NCBI RefSeq assembly: GCF_014655715.1
Contig: NZ_BNBM01000028.1
Coordinates: 1 to 64,000, forward strand
Length of the DNA stretch: 64,000 nucleotides
DNA from: Streptomyces lanatus
GTDB taxonomy: Bacteria > Actinomycetota > Actinomycetes > Streptomycetales > Streptomycetaceae
Reading direction: 5' to 3'
Program-made: the position numbers and the translations under genes
Part shown: positions 18,327 to 26,790 of the stretch, one piece after another
How positions within the stretch are numbered: the stretch's first letter is position 1
Layout: each line of letters opens with the position of its first letter
Notes under the pieces: model-generated
Databases searched by the model: none
Seen by the model: only the letters and a program-made list of their open reading frames with translations
Told to the model about the DNA's origin: nothing

Positions 18327-18831
18327 CTGACTTCACCCCTGAGGCGACAGCGTCGAAGGTGAAGCCGCCATCGACGTCAGCCGCATGGCATGGGCGCCAA
18401 TCGCAGGGACCAGACCGTGCATTCGACTCATCATCCTGTCGAGGAGGTCATCGAGGTCGGGGCGCGTCAGGTCCTGTGGGCCGTCGCGCCGGGGGACGGC
18501 ATTCACCTATGCCGAGGACCCCGTGTCGCACAACGCCTATGCCGTGCTGGTGAGCGAGAACCGGGATAGGTTCGAGCAGGTACTGGAGATCGTCCTCGAC
18601 GAAATCATGCCGTGGCAGCGCAGTGCACTTTTGTCGTCGATCGAGTAAGCCGGTGACGAACTTGCTCGTGCCAGGGAGGCCACCCTGCATGGCGACCCGG
18701 AGGAGAAGTTGCGCAGCGACGCGGTCGCGGTTCTGGCCGGCTTTGACTCGAAGGGTGTGCAAGGCCCGTAATACAAGGCCCATGACAGCAGCAGCACGCC
18801 CGGGAGCACAGCCTAGTCGCTGCCATTGTGC
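18327..18831. other. Region with degenerate coding traces
   Basis: About 500 bp. A plus-strand frame ending at 18648 contains TYAEDPVSHNAYAVLVSENR and a DRFEQVLEIVLDEIMPW segment, which looks protein-like, and the DNA just after it encodes a RAREATLHGDPEEKLRSDAV stretch. No start, ribosome site or family could be supported. A decayed gene is likely. Confidence 0.35.
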
Positions 18832-19410
18832 CTACGTCCTCTGAAAATCATTGAGCAGGTCGCGGGCGGATTGCCGTACGCGTTCGTCGGGGTCCTGGGA
18901 GGCCAACTCCCGCAGGAGGTCGAGCGATTGCGGCCACTCCAGGTAGGTGGTCGACCAGGCGGTGGCATTCCTGACGAAGGGATCGGGATCTTGCGCCGTC
19001 TCGGTCAGGATGCGGAAGAGCCCGGCGTCGAATTCGGGCCCGGCCGCGAGTGCGACACGTAGGATCGCGGGAATTCTCCCCTGGGGGTCCTCGGCCATGT
19101 CGGGGCCGGCCAGCACCTCTTCTCTCGACATGACCGGTACGAAGACGGACATCCGGTGCGCGAGGTCCGCGACCTGTTCGCCGTCGGCGCCGAACGCGAT
19201 CAGGACGCACGCCTTTGTGGTCATGTCCTCCACCAGACTCAGCCAGAGGGCCGACGCCGGCGACCAGGTTCTGAACACCATGTAGGCGGCGGACTCCTCG
19301 CCCTCGTTGGTCTCGACGAGGCGCCATTCACCGGCGCTCGTCACCATTTCCACGGATTCCCGCCCCGCGGGAGGGCGTACCACCATCCGGACGTCGTGCT
19401 GGTCAGCCAT
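18832..19410 (-). CDS. Hypothetical protein with HEAT-like C-terminus
   Basis: 192 residues, no signal peptide or membrane segment. The C-terminal third (ILTETAQDPDPFVRNATAWS, then LRELASQDPDERVRQSARDL) has the spacing of HEAT-type repeats. The N-terminal part (MVVRPPAGRESVEMVTSAGE) is unrecognised. It lies upstream of the Fic gene on the map but its transcript would run away from it, with about 100 bp between. Such small HEAT proteins often mediate protein binding; no specific role can be given. Confidence 0.7.
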   Translation of the reverse strand: MADQHDVRMVVRPPAGRESVEMVTSAGEWRLVETNEGEESAAYMVFRTWSPASALWLSLVEDMTTKACVLIAFGADGEQVADLAHRMSVFVPVMSREEVLAGPDMAEDPQGRIPAILRVALAAGPEFDAGLFRILTETAQDPDPFVRNATAWSTTYLEWPQSLDLLRELASQDPDERVRQSARDLLNDFQRT

Positions 19411-19510
19411 GCCTCAACCTCACCTTGAGAGCCGCTCGTCGGCGGTGTGCTTGCGGCCATTCTGAACCCGCCAGGCGGCCACCCTGAGGCGGTCGGGTCG
19501 GGCAACTGCT

Positions 19511-20119
19511 TCAGGATCGGCGGCGGTTGAGAACGCCGATGAGAGTGGCCAGGTCGGCCGCGCCCACGGGGTCGTCCGCATAGCGGGTGGTCTGGAGGGG
19601 GCCGACCTCCGGAAGGACGATGTCCTCGCGGGCCAGGACGTGGACCAGGGTCAGCAGGGCCGCGCGGGCGTTGCCGTCGGCGAAGGGGTGGAAGAACGCC
19701 ACGTCGAGGTACACACGGGCCGCACGGGCTGCCAGCGGGACCTCTGGGCCGGTCGCCTCACCCAGGCAGGCGGTGAAGTCGGCCCGGGTGCGGGGAGTCA
19801 GGCCGTAGCGCTCACGGCCGCCCTTCGCGTAGGCGTCGTTCGCGCGGAAAGGCACCTCGGCCTCGCCGAGAATCTCTCGCTGCCAAGCGGCCAGCCGGGC
19901 GAAGTCCAGCGGGGCTCTGCGTGCGGCATCGGCGCGGGACAGGGTGTGGGCGGCAAGCAGACGCTTCGCTCGGACGGGGTCGCGTCGGTGCACCGGCCCT
20001 TCGCACCAGGCCCGGAAGCCGTCGCTCGCAGGTGGAACGCGCTGCAGGACTGGTGCTCGGTGCCAGTCGATGTCTCGGCGCACGCGCAGCCATATCGAAA
20101 GGCTGTCAGCAGCGGTCAT
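19511..20119 (-). CDS. Fic/DOC domain protein
   Basis: Fic-fold enzyme that would transfer AMP or another nucleotide group to a target protein. The core motif HPFADGNARAALL (near residue 143) fits the H-x-F-x-x-GN-x-R consensus with Ala in place of the usual second Gly. A Y-x-x-FHPF-like lead (YLDVAFFHPF) precedes it. About 202 residues. The ATG at 20119 overlaps the stop codon of the upstream partner gene by 14 bp, so the two are translationally coupled. A toxin role is plausible but not shown. Confidence 0.8.
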   Translation of the reverse strand: MTAADSLSIWLRVRRDIDWHRAPVLQRVPPASDGFRAWCEGPVHRRDPVRAKRLLAAHTLSRADAARRAPLDFARLAAWQREILGEAEVPFRANDAYAKGGRERYGLTPRTRADFTACLGEATGPEVPLAARAARVYLDVAFFHPFADGNARAALLTLVHVLAREDIVLPEVGPLQTTRYADDPVGAADLATLIGVLNRRRS

Positions 20120-21074
20120 GGAAATCCTCCAGGGCCTCACGCTCACGGTGGCCCCGATAAGGGGGATGACCGGTGAGGCCGACGGCAAGGTCGTCACCCA
20201 CGGATTCGATCACTGTCCGTTCTGGGGTGACCCAGCTCTCGAACCGGCCCCCGATCGCGTTCTCCACCGCCTCCTCGGCGTCCTCCAGGCCCATGCCGGT
20301 GCTGGTGAGGAACCAGCGCAGGACCTGCGTGGCCAGTCCGTGCCAGCCACCCTCGGCTCCGGAGTCCAGGACAACGGTCACGAGCCGGACGCAGGCCCGC
20401 TCCAGATGCCAGCTGCGATCTTCGGGAGATGCTTCGGGTGGCGGCGCCAACTCGGCGAATCGCCAGGCCATTTCCTCCAGCCACTGGCGCCATTCCAGCA
20501 GCGCGGCCACGGCGCGGGCCGCAGTCTCATCAGGGGTGGTCACGGAGCTTGGCCCGGTGACCCAGCTGCCGATGGGCCCGCCGTACCGGTAGCACCAGTT
20601 CCATCCTTGGGCCCAGTTCCCATAGCGATCCCGGATGATCGCGTCCACCTGGTGCTCACACCAGCGTTCGCCCTCCCACCAGCCCTCCATGCCTGAGAGC
20701 ACGGGTGGCACCCACTCGCGAACCAGCGAGCCGAGATGGGCTTCCTCGTCCGCGTCCCAGGGGAACGGGTGGCGGGCCGGGTCGAGATCGTCCCAACTCC
20801 GAAGTTGCCTGGCAGGCGGCACGAGGTTCTCGGGGAAGGGCAGGGAGTCTCGGTTGTATGTCAGCGCTGGCCTGCTCTTTCTGTCCGCTGCGATCTGCGG
20901 TCCCAGTTTCGGTCCGCGGGCCCCTGGGGGCGAATGGTTTTCACGCCGGAAACATGTGCACCCGCCGAGGTGGTTGATGTGGTGGAACCACAGCGGGGAC
21001 AGTCGGCGACGGGATCCGCCGTAAAGTACGGCCCTATACGATCTTGGCCGGACGTGAAAGACCGCGCCGGGCAC
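20106..21074 (-). CDS. Hypothetical partner of the Fic protein
   Basis: An open frame of up to 322 residues whose 3' end overlaps the fic start by 14 bp. The convincing part starts around residue 70 (SLPFPENLVPPARQLRSWDD) and is rich in Trp and acidic residues, including SGMEGWWEGERWCEHQVDAI and YGNWAQGWNWCYRYGGPI. No family was recognised and no (S/T)xxxE(G/N) inhibitory Fic motif was seen. The true start is uncertain: the first 60-70 residues overlap the region upstream of the divergent SMI1 gene. A GTG near residue 84 is an alternative. Confidence 0.65.
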   Translation of the reverse strand: MPGAVFHVRPRSYRAVLYGGSRRRLSPLWFHHINHLGGCTCFRRENHSPPGARGPKLGPQIAADRKSRPALTYNRDSLPFPENLVPPARQLRSWDDLDPARHPFPWDADEEAHLGSLVREWVPPVLSGMEGWWEGERWCEHQVDAIIRDRYGNWAQGWNWCYRYGGPIGSWVTGPSSVTTPDETAARAVAALLEWRQWLEEMAWRFAELAPPPEASPEDRSWHLERACVRLVTVVLDSGAEGGWHGLATQVLRWFLTSTGMGLEDAEEAVENAIGGRFESWVTPERTVIESVGDDLAVGLTGHPPYRGHREREALEDFHDRC

Positions 21075-21091
21075 ACATCATCGAGGAACTC

Positions 21092-21703
21092 ATGACTGAC
21101 TATCTGGCTGCCGCGATGGCGATGCTCGGCCCGGCTCAGAACCGCTATGCGGATCCGACTGCTTGGGACCGTCTCCAGGCAGAGCTCGGCATACAACTGC
21201 CTTCCGACTACAGATTTCTCGTGGACGCGTTCGCCCCCATTCAGATCAACGGGCATCTTTACCTCTCCCACCCCGCGACCGAGTGGTGGAACCTGGGCCG
21301 AGACATCCGTAGCGGGATCAAGGCGTGGTCCGAGGTGCCATGGGACGACCTCGACCTCGACGCGGATGAGGACCCCCGCCAGCTCTTCGGACTCGCCGAG
21401 CTGAGCTTCGGTACCCGAAACGGGTTGTGGCCGATCGCCAGTACCGACCGTGGAGAGACCGTCTTCCTGCTCGCTGCGACCGATGCCGAAGCCGATACCC
21501 CGAGATTCCTGGTGAACTTTGACGAAACCTGGGTAGAGCACCGCATCAGCTTCGCGGAATGGCTCTACCGCTACCTCATCGGCGAAGACATGACCGGGCC
21601 CAACAGCGCGGCCTTTTATCCTGGCCCTGTGCAGTTGCAGCATCTTCCGATGTCCGCTGATGAACGCCCCGAGCCTTGGTACGGCCCAGACCGCGGCATG
21701 TGA
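21092..21703 (+). CDS. SMI1/KNR4 (SUKH) family protein
   Basis: 203 residues. The motifs WDRLQAELGIQLPSDYRFLV, then INGHLYLSHP and the C-terminal ISFAEWLYRYLIGE segment fit the SUKH superfamily, widely used as immunity proteins against contact-dependent or polymorphic toxins. GAGG lies five bases before the ATG. It is divergent from the Fic pair, but no obvious toxin is adjacent, so it could be an orphan immunity protein or a general SUKH protein. Confidence 0.82.
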   Translation: MTDYLAAAMAMLGPAQNRYADPTAWDRLQAELGIQLPSDYRFLVDAFAPIQINGHLYLSHPATEWWNLGRDIRSGIKAWSEVPWDDLDLDADEDPRQLFGLAELSFGTRNGLWPIASTDRGETVFLLAATDAEADTPRFLVNFDETWVEHRISFAEWLYRYLIGEDMTGPNSAAFYPGPVQLQHLPMSADERPEPWYGPDRGM

Positions 21704-21772
21704 GACGCCACACCTCTGCCGCATCGCCCCACGCGGCCACCGACTGTGCTGCTCAACCCGTTGGGTGATGCT

Positions 21773-22486
21773 TCACCGGCGCCCGAGCACACGGAACTTG
21801 TTGCCGTCAGGATCTGCCAGCAGCACTGCGCCGTCCCCACCGTCGGCGGAGTCAAGGCGCTTCGCCCCGAGGGAGAGCAGGCGCTCGACCTCCGCTTGCT
21901 GATCGTCGTCCGGCACGAGGTCGAGGTGCATGTCCCTGCCGGGATCCGGCATGAGCGGCGGACCACCCCACGTGATCTTCGTACCACCGTTCGGTGACTG
22001 GATGGCGGTCTCCTCGTCCTGGTCCCAGACCAGCGGCCAGCCCAGCGCCTCGCTCCAGAAGTAGCCCACGGTCTGCGAACCATCGCAGGCGAGCGCTCCG
22101 ATGAAGCCGCAGCCCGCGAGGAAGGCGTTGCCCGGCTCAAGGACGCAGAACTCGTTGTCCTCGGGGTCGGCGAGCACCACATGGGACGCGTCCGGTCCCT
22201 GGCCGACGTCAGCGTGCCGCGCACCGAGGTCGAGTGCCCTGGCCACGGTCTCCTGCTGGTCCTCCAGGGAGGAGCTGGTCAGGTCGAAGTGCCGCCGGTT
22301 CGGGGCGACCCTCTGCACCTGGGAGGTGCGGAAGCCGAGATGGTAACCGGCGTCGTTCCCGGACAGCAGGGCTACGCCGTCGTAAGAATCGTCGGTTCTC
22401 TCCAAACCCAGGACGCCGGACCAGAAATGCGCCAGGTGCTCAGGCTGGTGCGCGTCAAAGGAGATTGCGAAGAGTCGGCTGCTCAT
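21773..22486 (-). CDS. VOC family protein with two glyoxalase-like domains
   Basis: A tandem vicinal-oxygen-chelate protein of about 237 residues. Domain 1 runs from MSSRLFAISFDAHQPEHLAH to VVLADPEDNEFCVLEP. Domain 2 runs from the FIGALACDGSQTVGYFWSEA block to VLLADPDGNKFRVLGRR. This architecture is common in Streptomyces; members range from resistance proteins to isomerases and the substrate cannot be told. The second ATG (22486) is preferred because GAGG abuts the first one. Confidence 0.82.
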   Translation of the reverse strand: MSSRLFAISFDAHQPEHLAHFWSGVLGLERTDDSYDGVALLSGNDAGYHLGFRTSQVQRVAPNRRHFDLTSSSLEDQQETVARALDLGARHADVGQGPDASHVVLADPEDNEFCVLEPGNAFLAGCGFIGALACDGSQTVGYFWSEALGWPLVWDQDEETAIQSPNGGTKITWGGPPLMPDPGRDMHLDLVPDDDQQAEVERLLSLGAKRLDSADGGDGAVLLADPDGNKFRVLGRR

Positions 22487-23017
22487 TGCGCCACGCATCC
22501 TCGGTCCGCTGAATGCCAGCTGTCGGCAGGGCGCCCTGCCGGCGCCTCGAACGAGGATCCTATGGGCAAGTCGGCCTTATCGTCAGCCGAGTATTCGCGG
22601 CCCCAGAGCCGGAGCCGCGCCCTTCGGGGTTCGGGCTGCGTCGAGTTGATGACGTTGACGGCAGTGGCGGGGCTGCGTATTGGAGGCGGACCCTTGGGCA
22701 GGCCGCGGTAACGGGCCCAGCGCAGGCCGGTTCGGTGCGGGCCAGCTGGACGACGATGACATCGCGGCCGTGCTGTCGGACGCGGATCCAGCGGACTCTG
22801 TGTGTGGGCGGGCCCATTGGCAGCGGAGGCAGGTCCATCCCAATGGGCGCCGGCAGGGCCGGGACAGGACCAGTCACGACACAGTGGACTGACTGACTGG
22901 CCGGACCGAAGAGAGACGCGATGGGAAGCCAGGTGATTTCCGTTCAGTCGCCCATCGAATTTGGGCCGTCAGTGGCTTCTGTAGCCTGCTGACAGCTGTG
23001 TGTCGGGGGGAGCTGAC
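22487..23017. other. Intergenic region
   Basis: About 530 bp with no supported gene. The right end contains a possible -10-like TAGCCT shortly before the strong ribosome site of the 23018 reading frame. The rest shows nothing recognisable. Confidence 0.4.
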
Positions 23018-23251
23018 GTGGAGAATATCGAGCGCATCAAGGGCCCCGACTTCCCGACGGGCGCCCTTGTGGTGGGCCGCTACCTGTTGTGCGGCGACGA
23101 CACCGTCGATCTCGCCGCCGCTCTCGCGCGTCGGTCTGGAGTTCCCGGCCCAGCGAGGGCAGGGACGATCTCAGGGCCGAGCACAGGGAAACGGAGGATC
23201 TGCTGCGCCGCTTCACCCATAAGCTGCGGCAGGAGATCGCCAGGACGTAGT
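23018..23251 (+). pseudogene. Small frameshifted gene with a gyrase-A-like motif
   Basis: The GTG start at 23018 has an excellent ribosome site (GGGGGGAG, 5 nt spacing). The first 32 codons read ENIERIKGPDFPTGALVVGR and continue to DDTVDLAAALARR. Protein-like sequence then resumes in another frame (RDDLRAEHRETEDLLRRFTH, then KLRQEIART) to TAG at 23249. KGPDFPTG recalls the GPDFPTGG motif of DNA gyrase A, but the rest does not match gyrase. It is probably a degraded small gene. Confidence 0.4.
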
Positions 23252-23292
23252 CCCAGTTCCGGGCCTGTATCGAGCGGCGGCGCACGGGACCA

Positions 23293-24249
23293 TCAGCCCG
23301 CCCGGACCAGGAAACGCTGATCCGCCGCGCCGGTGCAGCGTTCCTCGATCGCCTCGGCGCCCGCGGTGGTGTCGTTGTCGACGATGCCGATGCATCCGCT
23401 GCTGGTGGTCGGACGCAGACGGAACGCCCGGGCAATGGGTTCCAGACGGAAGGCGGTGCCCTGCGCACAGTTCCGGCGGGGTTCGAGCATGCCCTTGATC
23501 TGGTCCTCCCCCATCACCGTCAGGCATCCCTTTCCCATCCGGGGATGGTGCCACTGGATGCGGTAGAGCCCCGCACCCATCGGTTCGAGATAGGTGCGCG
23601 GCACGGGGGCCTGCGCACAGGGGAGTTGGACGGCTACGGCGCTGTCGTAGGCACCTTCGCGATCGCGTCCGTCGGTCAGGCAGAGGTCGGGCGTACGGGC
23701 GGGGCGGATGGTGACCCAGCCGTCGGCGGGAGCGTGTGAGGAGAGGTCAGGAGATGTCGGTGTCTCTGGTTCGTCGGAGTCGCCGGGGAGCAGTCCCCAA
23801 GCGGCCAGGGCCAGCAGTGGGAGCGTGAGCGCGGTCGCGGCGGCTGTGCGGGTTCTGGTCCGGTGGGGCCGCGCGATCGTAGCCGCCCCGGTCTGTGGCT
23901 GCGCAACGGTTTCGAAGTCGCGCGGCGAGACGGGCGCGGCAGTCGTGTGTACGGCGGCGAGGCGGTCCCTGGCGTCCAGCCAGGCGTCGACCCGGTCACC
24001 GTCGCCGCAGGCGCGTACGAACGCGGCCAAGACCTCGGGACGCGGCAGGCCCGTCCGGCGCAGTACGTCGGCGAGCGTGCTGCGCGCCAGGACGTCACCG
24101 TTGCGGGCGGCTCGCTCCTCCAACTCGCGATACGTCAGTCCGGAACGTTCCTTGAGCCGTTGCATCGACGCGATGAAACCGGCGGCGTCCCGGATTTCGT
24201 GCGGCGACACGTCTTCATACGATGGTGGTAACTCCCCCAGGTCCCCCAT
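23293..24249 (-). CDS. XRE-type HTH protein with membrane segment and extracellular domain
   Basis: 318 residues in three parts. There is a cytosolic helix-turn-helix (RLKERSGLTYRELEERA, then STLADVLRRTGLPRPEVLAA) of the Streptomyces XRE type. A single membrane helix follows (TALTLPLLALAAWGLLPG). The C-terminal half is a predicted extracellular domain with paired cysteines (DLCLTDGRDREG, then GCIGIVDNDTT), resembling a ricin-B or RICIN-like lectin fold. Proteins of this layout may couple a cell-surface signal to DNA or protein binding inside; this is inference. Confidence 0.8.
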   Translation of the reverse strand: MGDLGELPPSYEDVSPHEIRDAAGFIASMQRLKERSGLTYRELEERAARNGDVLARSTLADVLRRTGLPRPEVLAAFVRACGDGDRVDAWLDARDRLAAVHTTAAPVSPRDFETVAQPQTGAATIARPHRTRTRTAAATALTLPLLALAAWGLLPGDSDEPETPTSPDLSSHAPADGWVTIRPARTPDLCLTDGRDREGAYDSAVAVQLPCAQAPVPRTYLEPMGAGLYRIQWHHPRMGKGCLTVMGEDQIKGMLEPRRNCAQGTAFRLEPIARAFRLRPTTSSGCIGIVDNDTTAGAEAIEERCTGAADQRFLVRAG

Positions 24250-24345
24250 GAGCTGACATCCTGCCCCGGCCGTACCGGGCAGACAACGGCGTATTCCGCC
24301 AAGGCAGACGGCAGACCGGGGTGCCGCTTCGCTCGCTCCTCCTGC

Positions 24346-24386
24346 CCGAGGGCGGCACCCCTGCTACCAGGGAGTGCCGCCCTCGG
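24346..24386 (-). terminator. Terminator downstream of the secreted-protein gene
   Basis: CCGAGGGCGGCAC at 24346-24358 and GTGCCGCCCTCGG at 24374-24386 form a perfect 13-bp stem with a 15-nt loop, about 70 bp after the stop of the 24458-25054 gene. Confidence 0.7.
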
Positions 24387-24457
24387 TCGTACGCGGAATG
24401 GTGGGCTGTCAGGCGGACGGCGGGCGGGGACCGCCGATGGCCCGGGGCCGGAACACG

Positions 24458-25054
24458 TCAGAGAACGCTGCAGGACTTGCTCTGCCAGCGGTTGCCGTAG
24501 CGGTCGCCCCAGCTTCGGATGCACCTCTCGACCGAGAACGTGTGCTTCACGCTCGCGGCCTCCACCGTGCCGGCCAGGTTGAACTTTTCGACGCCGATGG
24601 CGTATTTGTTGTTCCACACCGTCCGGCCGACCGTGGAGTGGGACTTCTTACTGAAGATCACCGTGCCGGGGCCGACGTTCTGCACATAGGCGTTCATGAC
24701 GGCCATGCGCCACAACGTGCCATTGTTGTCGCACCACTTCCCGGTGTAGCCGAAAGCGGCGAACTCGAATTCGCCGGGGAACGGCCAGTTGGTGACCGAA
24801 AGCGAGTCATTGAACTGCGCGCTCCAGCACTTGGGCGCGGCGGCACCCGCTGCCGGCTTGGTGGAGGGGGAGCCGCCCGAATTCACGTACTCATCGACCG
24901 AGATCGGCCGCGGAGTGGTGTGGCTGCTGCCGGTCAACTTGACCACCGGCTTCGGTGCGGGCTGTGCTGCCGACGCGGTTGCCGTGGGCAGTCCCGTGGC
25001 GACGGTCGCCGCCAGGAGGGACACGATCGCTGCCGTGGAGCGGGTCATTTTCAT
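24458..25054 (-). CDS. Secreted hypothetical protein
   Basis: A Sec signal peptide (MTRSTAAIVSLLAATVATGL with an ASA-A cleavage region) precedes a linker rich in Pro/Ser. A beta-rich mature domain with five cysteines follows (PKCWSAQF, GKWCDNNGTLW, VERCIRSWGD, SKSCSVL). No family was recognised. It is followed by a strong terminator and preceded by a gene-free stretch, so it is monocistronic. Confidence 0.75.
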   Translation of the reverse strand: MKMTRSTAAIVSLLAATVATGLPTATASAAQPAPKPVVKLTGSSHTTPRPISVDEYVNSGGSPSTKPAAGAAAPKCWSAQFNDSLSVTNWPFPGEFEFAAFGYTGKWCDNNGTLWRMAVMNAYVQNVGPGTVIFSKKSHSTVGRTVWNNKYAIGVEKFNLAGTVEAASVKHTFSVERCIRSWGDRYGNRWQSKSCSVL

Positions 25055-25147
25055 GAGAACCCCAGTCGTTGTCTGCGGAGCTTTCGAACGGTTGCCGTCC
25101 GACGCAAATGCTGGGGTGATCCGGAGATCCCGGAAAAGGGAAAACGC

Positions 25148-25181
25148 CTGTCCCGGACGTGTCCGGACGTGTCCGGGACAG
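25148..25181 (-). terminator. Terminator-like hairpin after conflict operon A
   Basis: CTGTCCCGGAC at 25148-25158 pairs perfectly with GTCCGGGACAG at 25171-25181. GTCCGGACGT units are repeated in the loop, and a further CCGGGACAG follows. It lies about 105 bp past the stop of the last gene of operon A and before the secreted-protein gene. Confidence 0.6.
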
Positions 25182-25287
25182 CCGGGACAGACAGGACGAG
25201 GCTCGCGAGGAAAGTCGGCGGCGGCGACGGCGCATTCGCGGCGATCTCCGTGGGTGAGCCGTACTCCACTGGTATCAGGACTACTGT

Positions 25288-26790
25288 TCAGCGCTCTTCG
25301 TCGGGGAATCGTCCCTCGTCGAGGTCCGCCATGAACGTTCCGAGACGCCTTGCCGCGTCGACTGCATCGTGCTTGGCCGCGGCGGTGATGACCAGCAGTT
25401 TCCGGGTCAGCGCCATCCGTACGGACTCCGGGACCTGGAGTGCGCGCACCCTGGCGTGCGCTTCCTTGAGTAGCACCGCGACCAACGCGAAGTGCTGGTG
25501 CTGACTGTCCCGTTCGACCTCAGGAGACGGGGAGCCGAGCAGGTCGACGATTCGTGTGATCGAGTCCAGAACCGATTGTCCCGCAGCCCCGACTCGCGAT
25601 GCGACCGCGGCCACCGCGAGCAGGGCTGGGCGTATGTCCTGGGATGCGGTGGCGGCTGTGAGGGCCGGCAGGTGTTCGTCGAGGACTAGAGCGGTGTCCG
25701 GTGGGACCAGGTCACGCAGTTCCGAGATCAAGTGGTGTAGTTCCTGGAGTGTCACGATCAGGTCGGCGGACGCCGGTGCCGAGCCGACAGCGCCGGCTTG
25801 GTGCTTGACGATGCCCGTGTTCGCGTGACCGCTGCGCATGGCTACACGGTCGCCGTAGAAGTAGTTGCCCGCGCCCGCGCGTTCACTGCCACTCACGTGG
25901 AGGGGCAAGGTCGAACGGCGCCGGTAGTCCGCCTGGACTTGACTCTGCCACCGGGTCATGGACTCTTCGAACGCGCGACGTGCTGCCTTCGCCTGAGGGT
26001 GACGGGCTCCAAGAAGGGTGGCGGAACGTTGTGCTGCCACGGCAAGGACGTCGGTGAGCCGTCCGGCCGTCTCCTCATCACCACGCGCACGCGCCTGTTC
26101 ATGCCGCGCCTCGGTCATGATCACCAGGGCTTCCAGTGCTCGGGGGTGATCGCCGCCCCAGCGGTCGATCTGCCGGCCGCACACTTCCTCGAGCTCCCTC
26201 ACCAGGCCTTCGATACGACTCCGAGCTGCCGACCCGTGCCTGAGTTCGGAGTGGAACAGCAGGTGAGCCGCACGCATCCGTATCTCCAGCCATACGGCCG
26301 AACCGTCGGCCTCTGTTGCGAGACGCGCGGCATCCTGGGCGCATCCCCGGGCCGACTCCCCATACCCCAACATACCGGTCACCATGCCGAGTTGGACGAG
26401 CGTGTACGCCCGCTCCGCGAGGGTTGACGGGTCGGCGGTGTTCAGGGCCAGAAAGGCCTCGGCGGGCTTACCGCTCTCGGCCAGGACGCTGGCGATCCGA
26501 TTGTGCACCGCACATCGGTACGCTTCGGGGACCCTGCGACTCCCCATCCACCGCTGGACGACCTTCACGGTTCCGGCGAATTCAATCTCGGCGGATCCCT
26601 CCAGCTCACGGAGCAGGGCAAGGAAGTAGGACATGTCGCTCGCGTCCTGCCAGGTGCCCAGCAGGCCCCTGTCCTGATCCATCGTGAGGACCACGTCCGG
26701 CAGTGACGCGAGGGCCTCGTCCGAGCCCCTCACGGCCTGCTCGGCGACCTCGATCCGTTGCTGCCACAGCGGTGTGCTCTCAGGGCTCAT
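25288..26790 (-). CDS. Conflict operon A third protein: TPR-like N-terminus with helical C-terminus
   Basis: A 500-residue helical protein and last gene of a three-gene operon; its start overlaps the protease gene by 11 bp. The first 290 or so residues are TPR-like (LWQQRIEVAEQAVRG, NRIASVLAESGKPAEAFLAL, DVLAVAAQRSATLLGARHPQ) and resemble the N-terminus of the third protein of operon B. A short segment NYFYGDRVAMRSGHANTG follows near residue 318, then a helical domain (LQELHHLISELRDLVPPDTA onward) of unknown fold. No catalytic motif was recognised. It probably acts as the effector or adaptor of the system. Confidence 0.75.
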   Translation of the reverse strand: MSPESTPLWQQRIEVAEQAVRGSDEALASLPDVVLTMDQDRGLLGTWQDASDMSYFLALLRELEGSAEIEFAGTVKVVQRWMGSRRVPEAYRCAVHNRIASVLAESGKPAEAFLALNTADPSTLAERAYTLVQLGMVTGMLGYGESARGCAQDAARLATEADGSAVWLEIRMRAAHLLFHSELRHGSAARSRIEGLVRELEEVCGRQIDRWGGDHPRALEALVIMTEARHEQARARGDEETAGRLTDVLAVAAQRSATLLGARHPQAKAARRAFEESMTRWQSQVQADYRRRSTLPLHVSGSERAGAGNYFYGDRVAMRSGHANTGIVKHQAGAVGSAPASADLIVTLQELHHLISELRDLVPPDTALVLDEHLPALTAATASQDIRPALLAVAAVASRVGAAGQSVLDSITRIVDLLGSPSPEVERDSQHQHFALVAVLLKEAHARVRALQVPESVRMALTRKLLVITAAAKHDAVDAARRLGTFMADLDEGRFPDEER

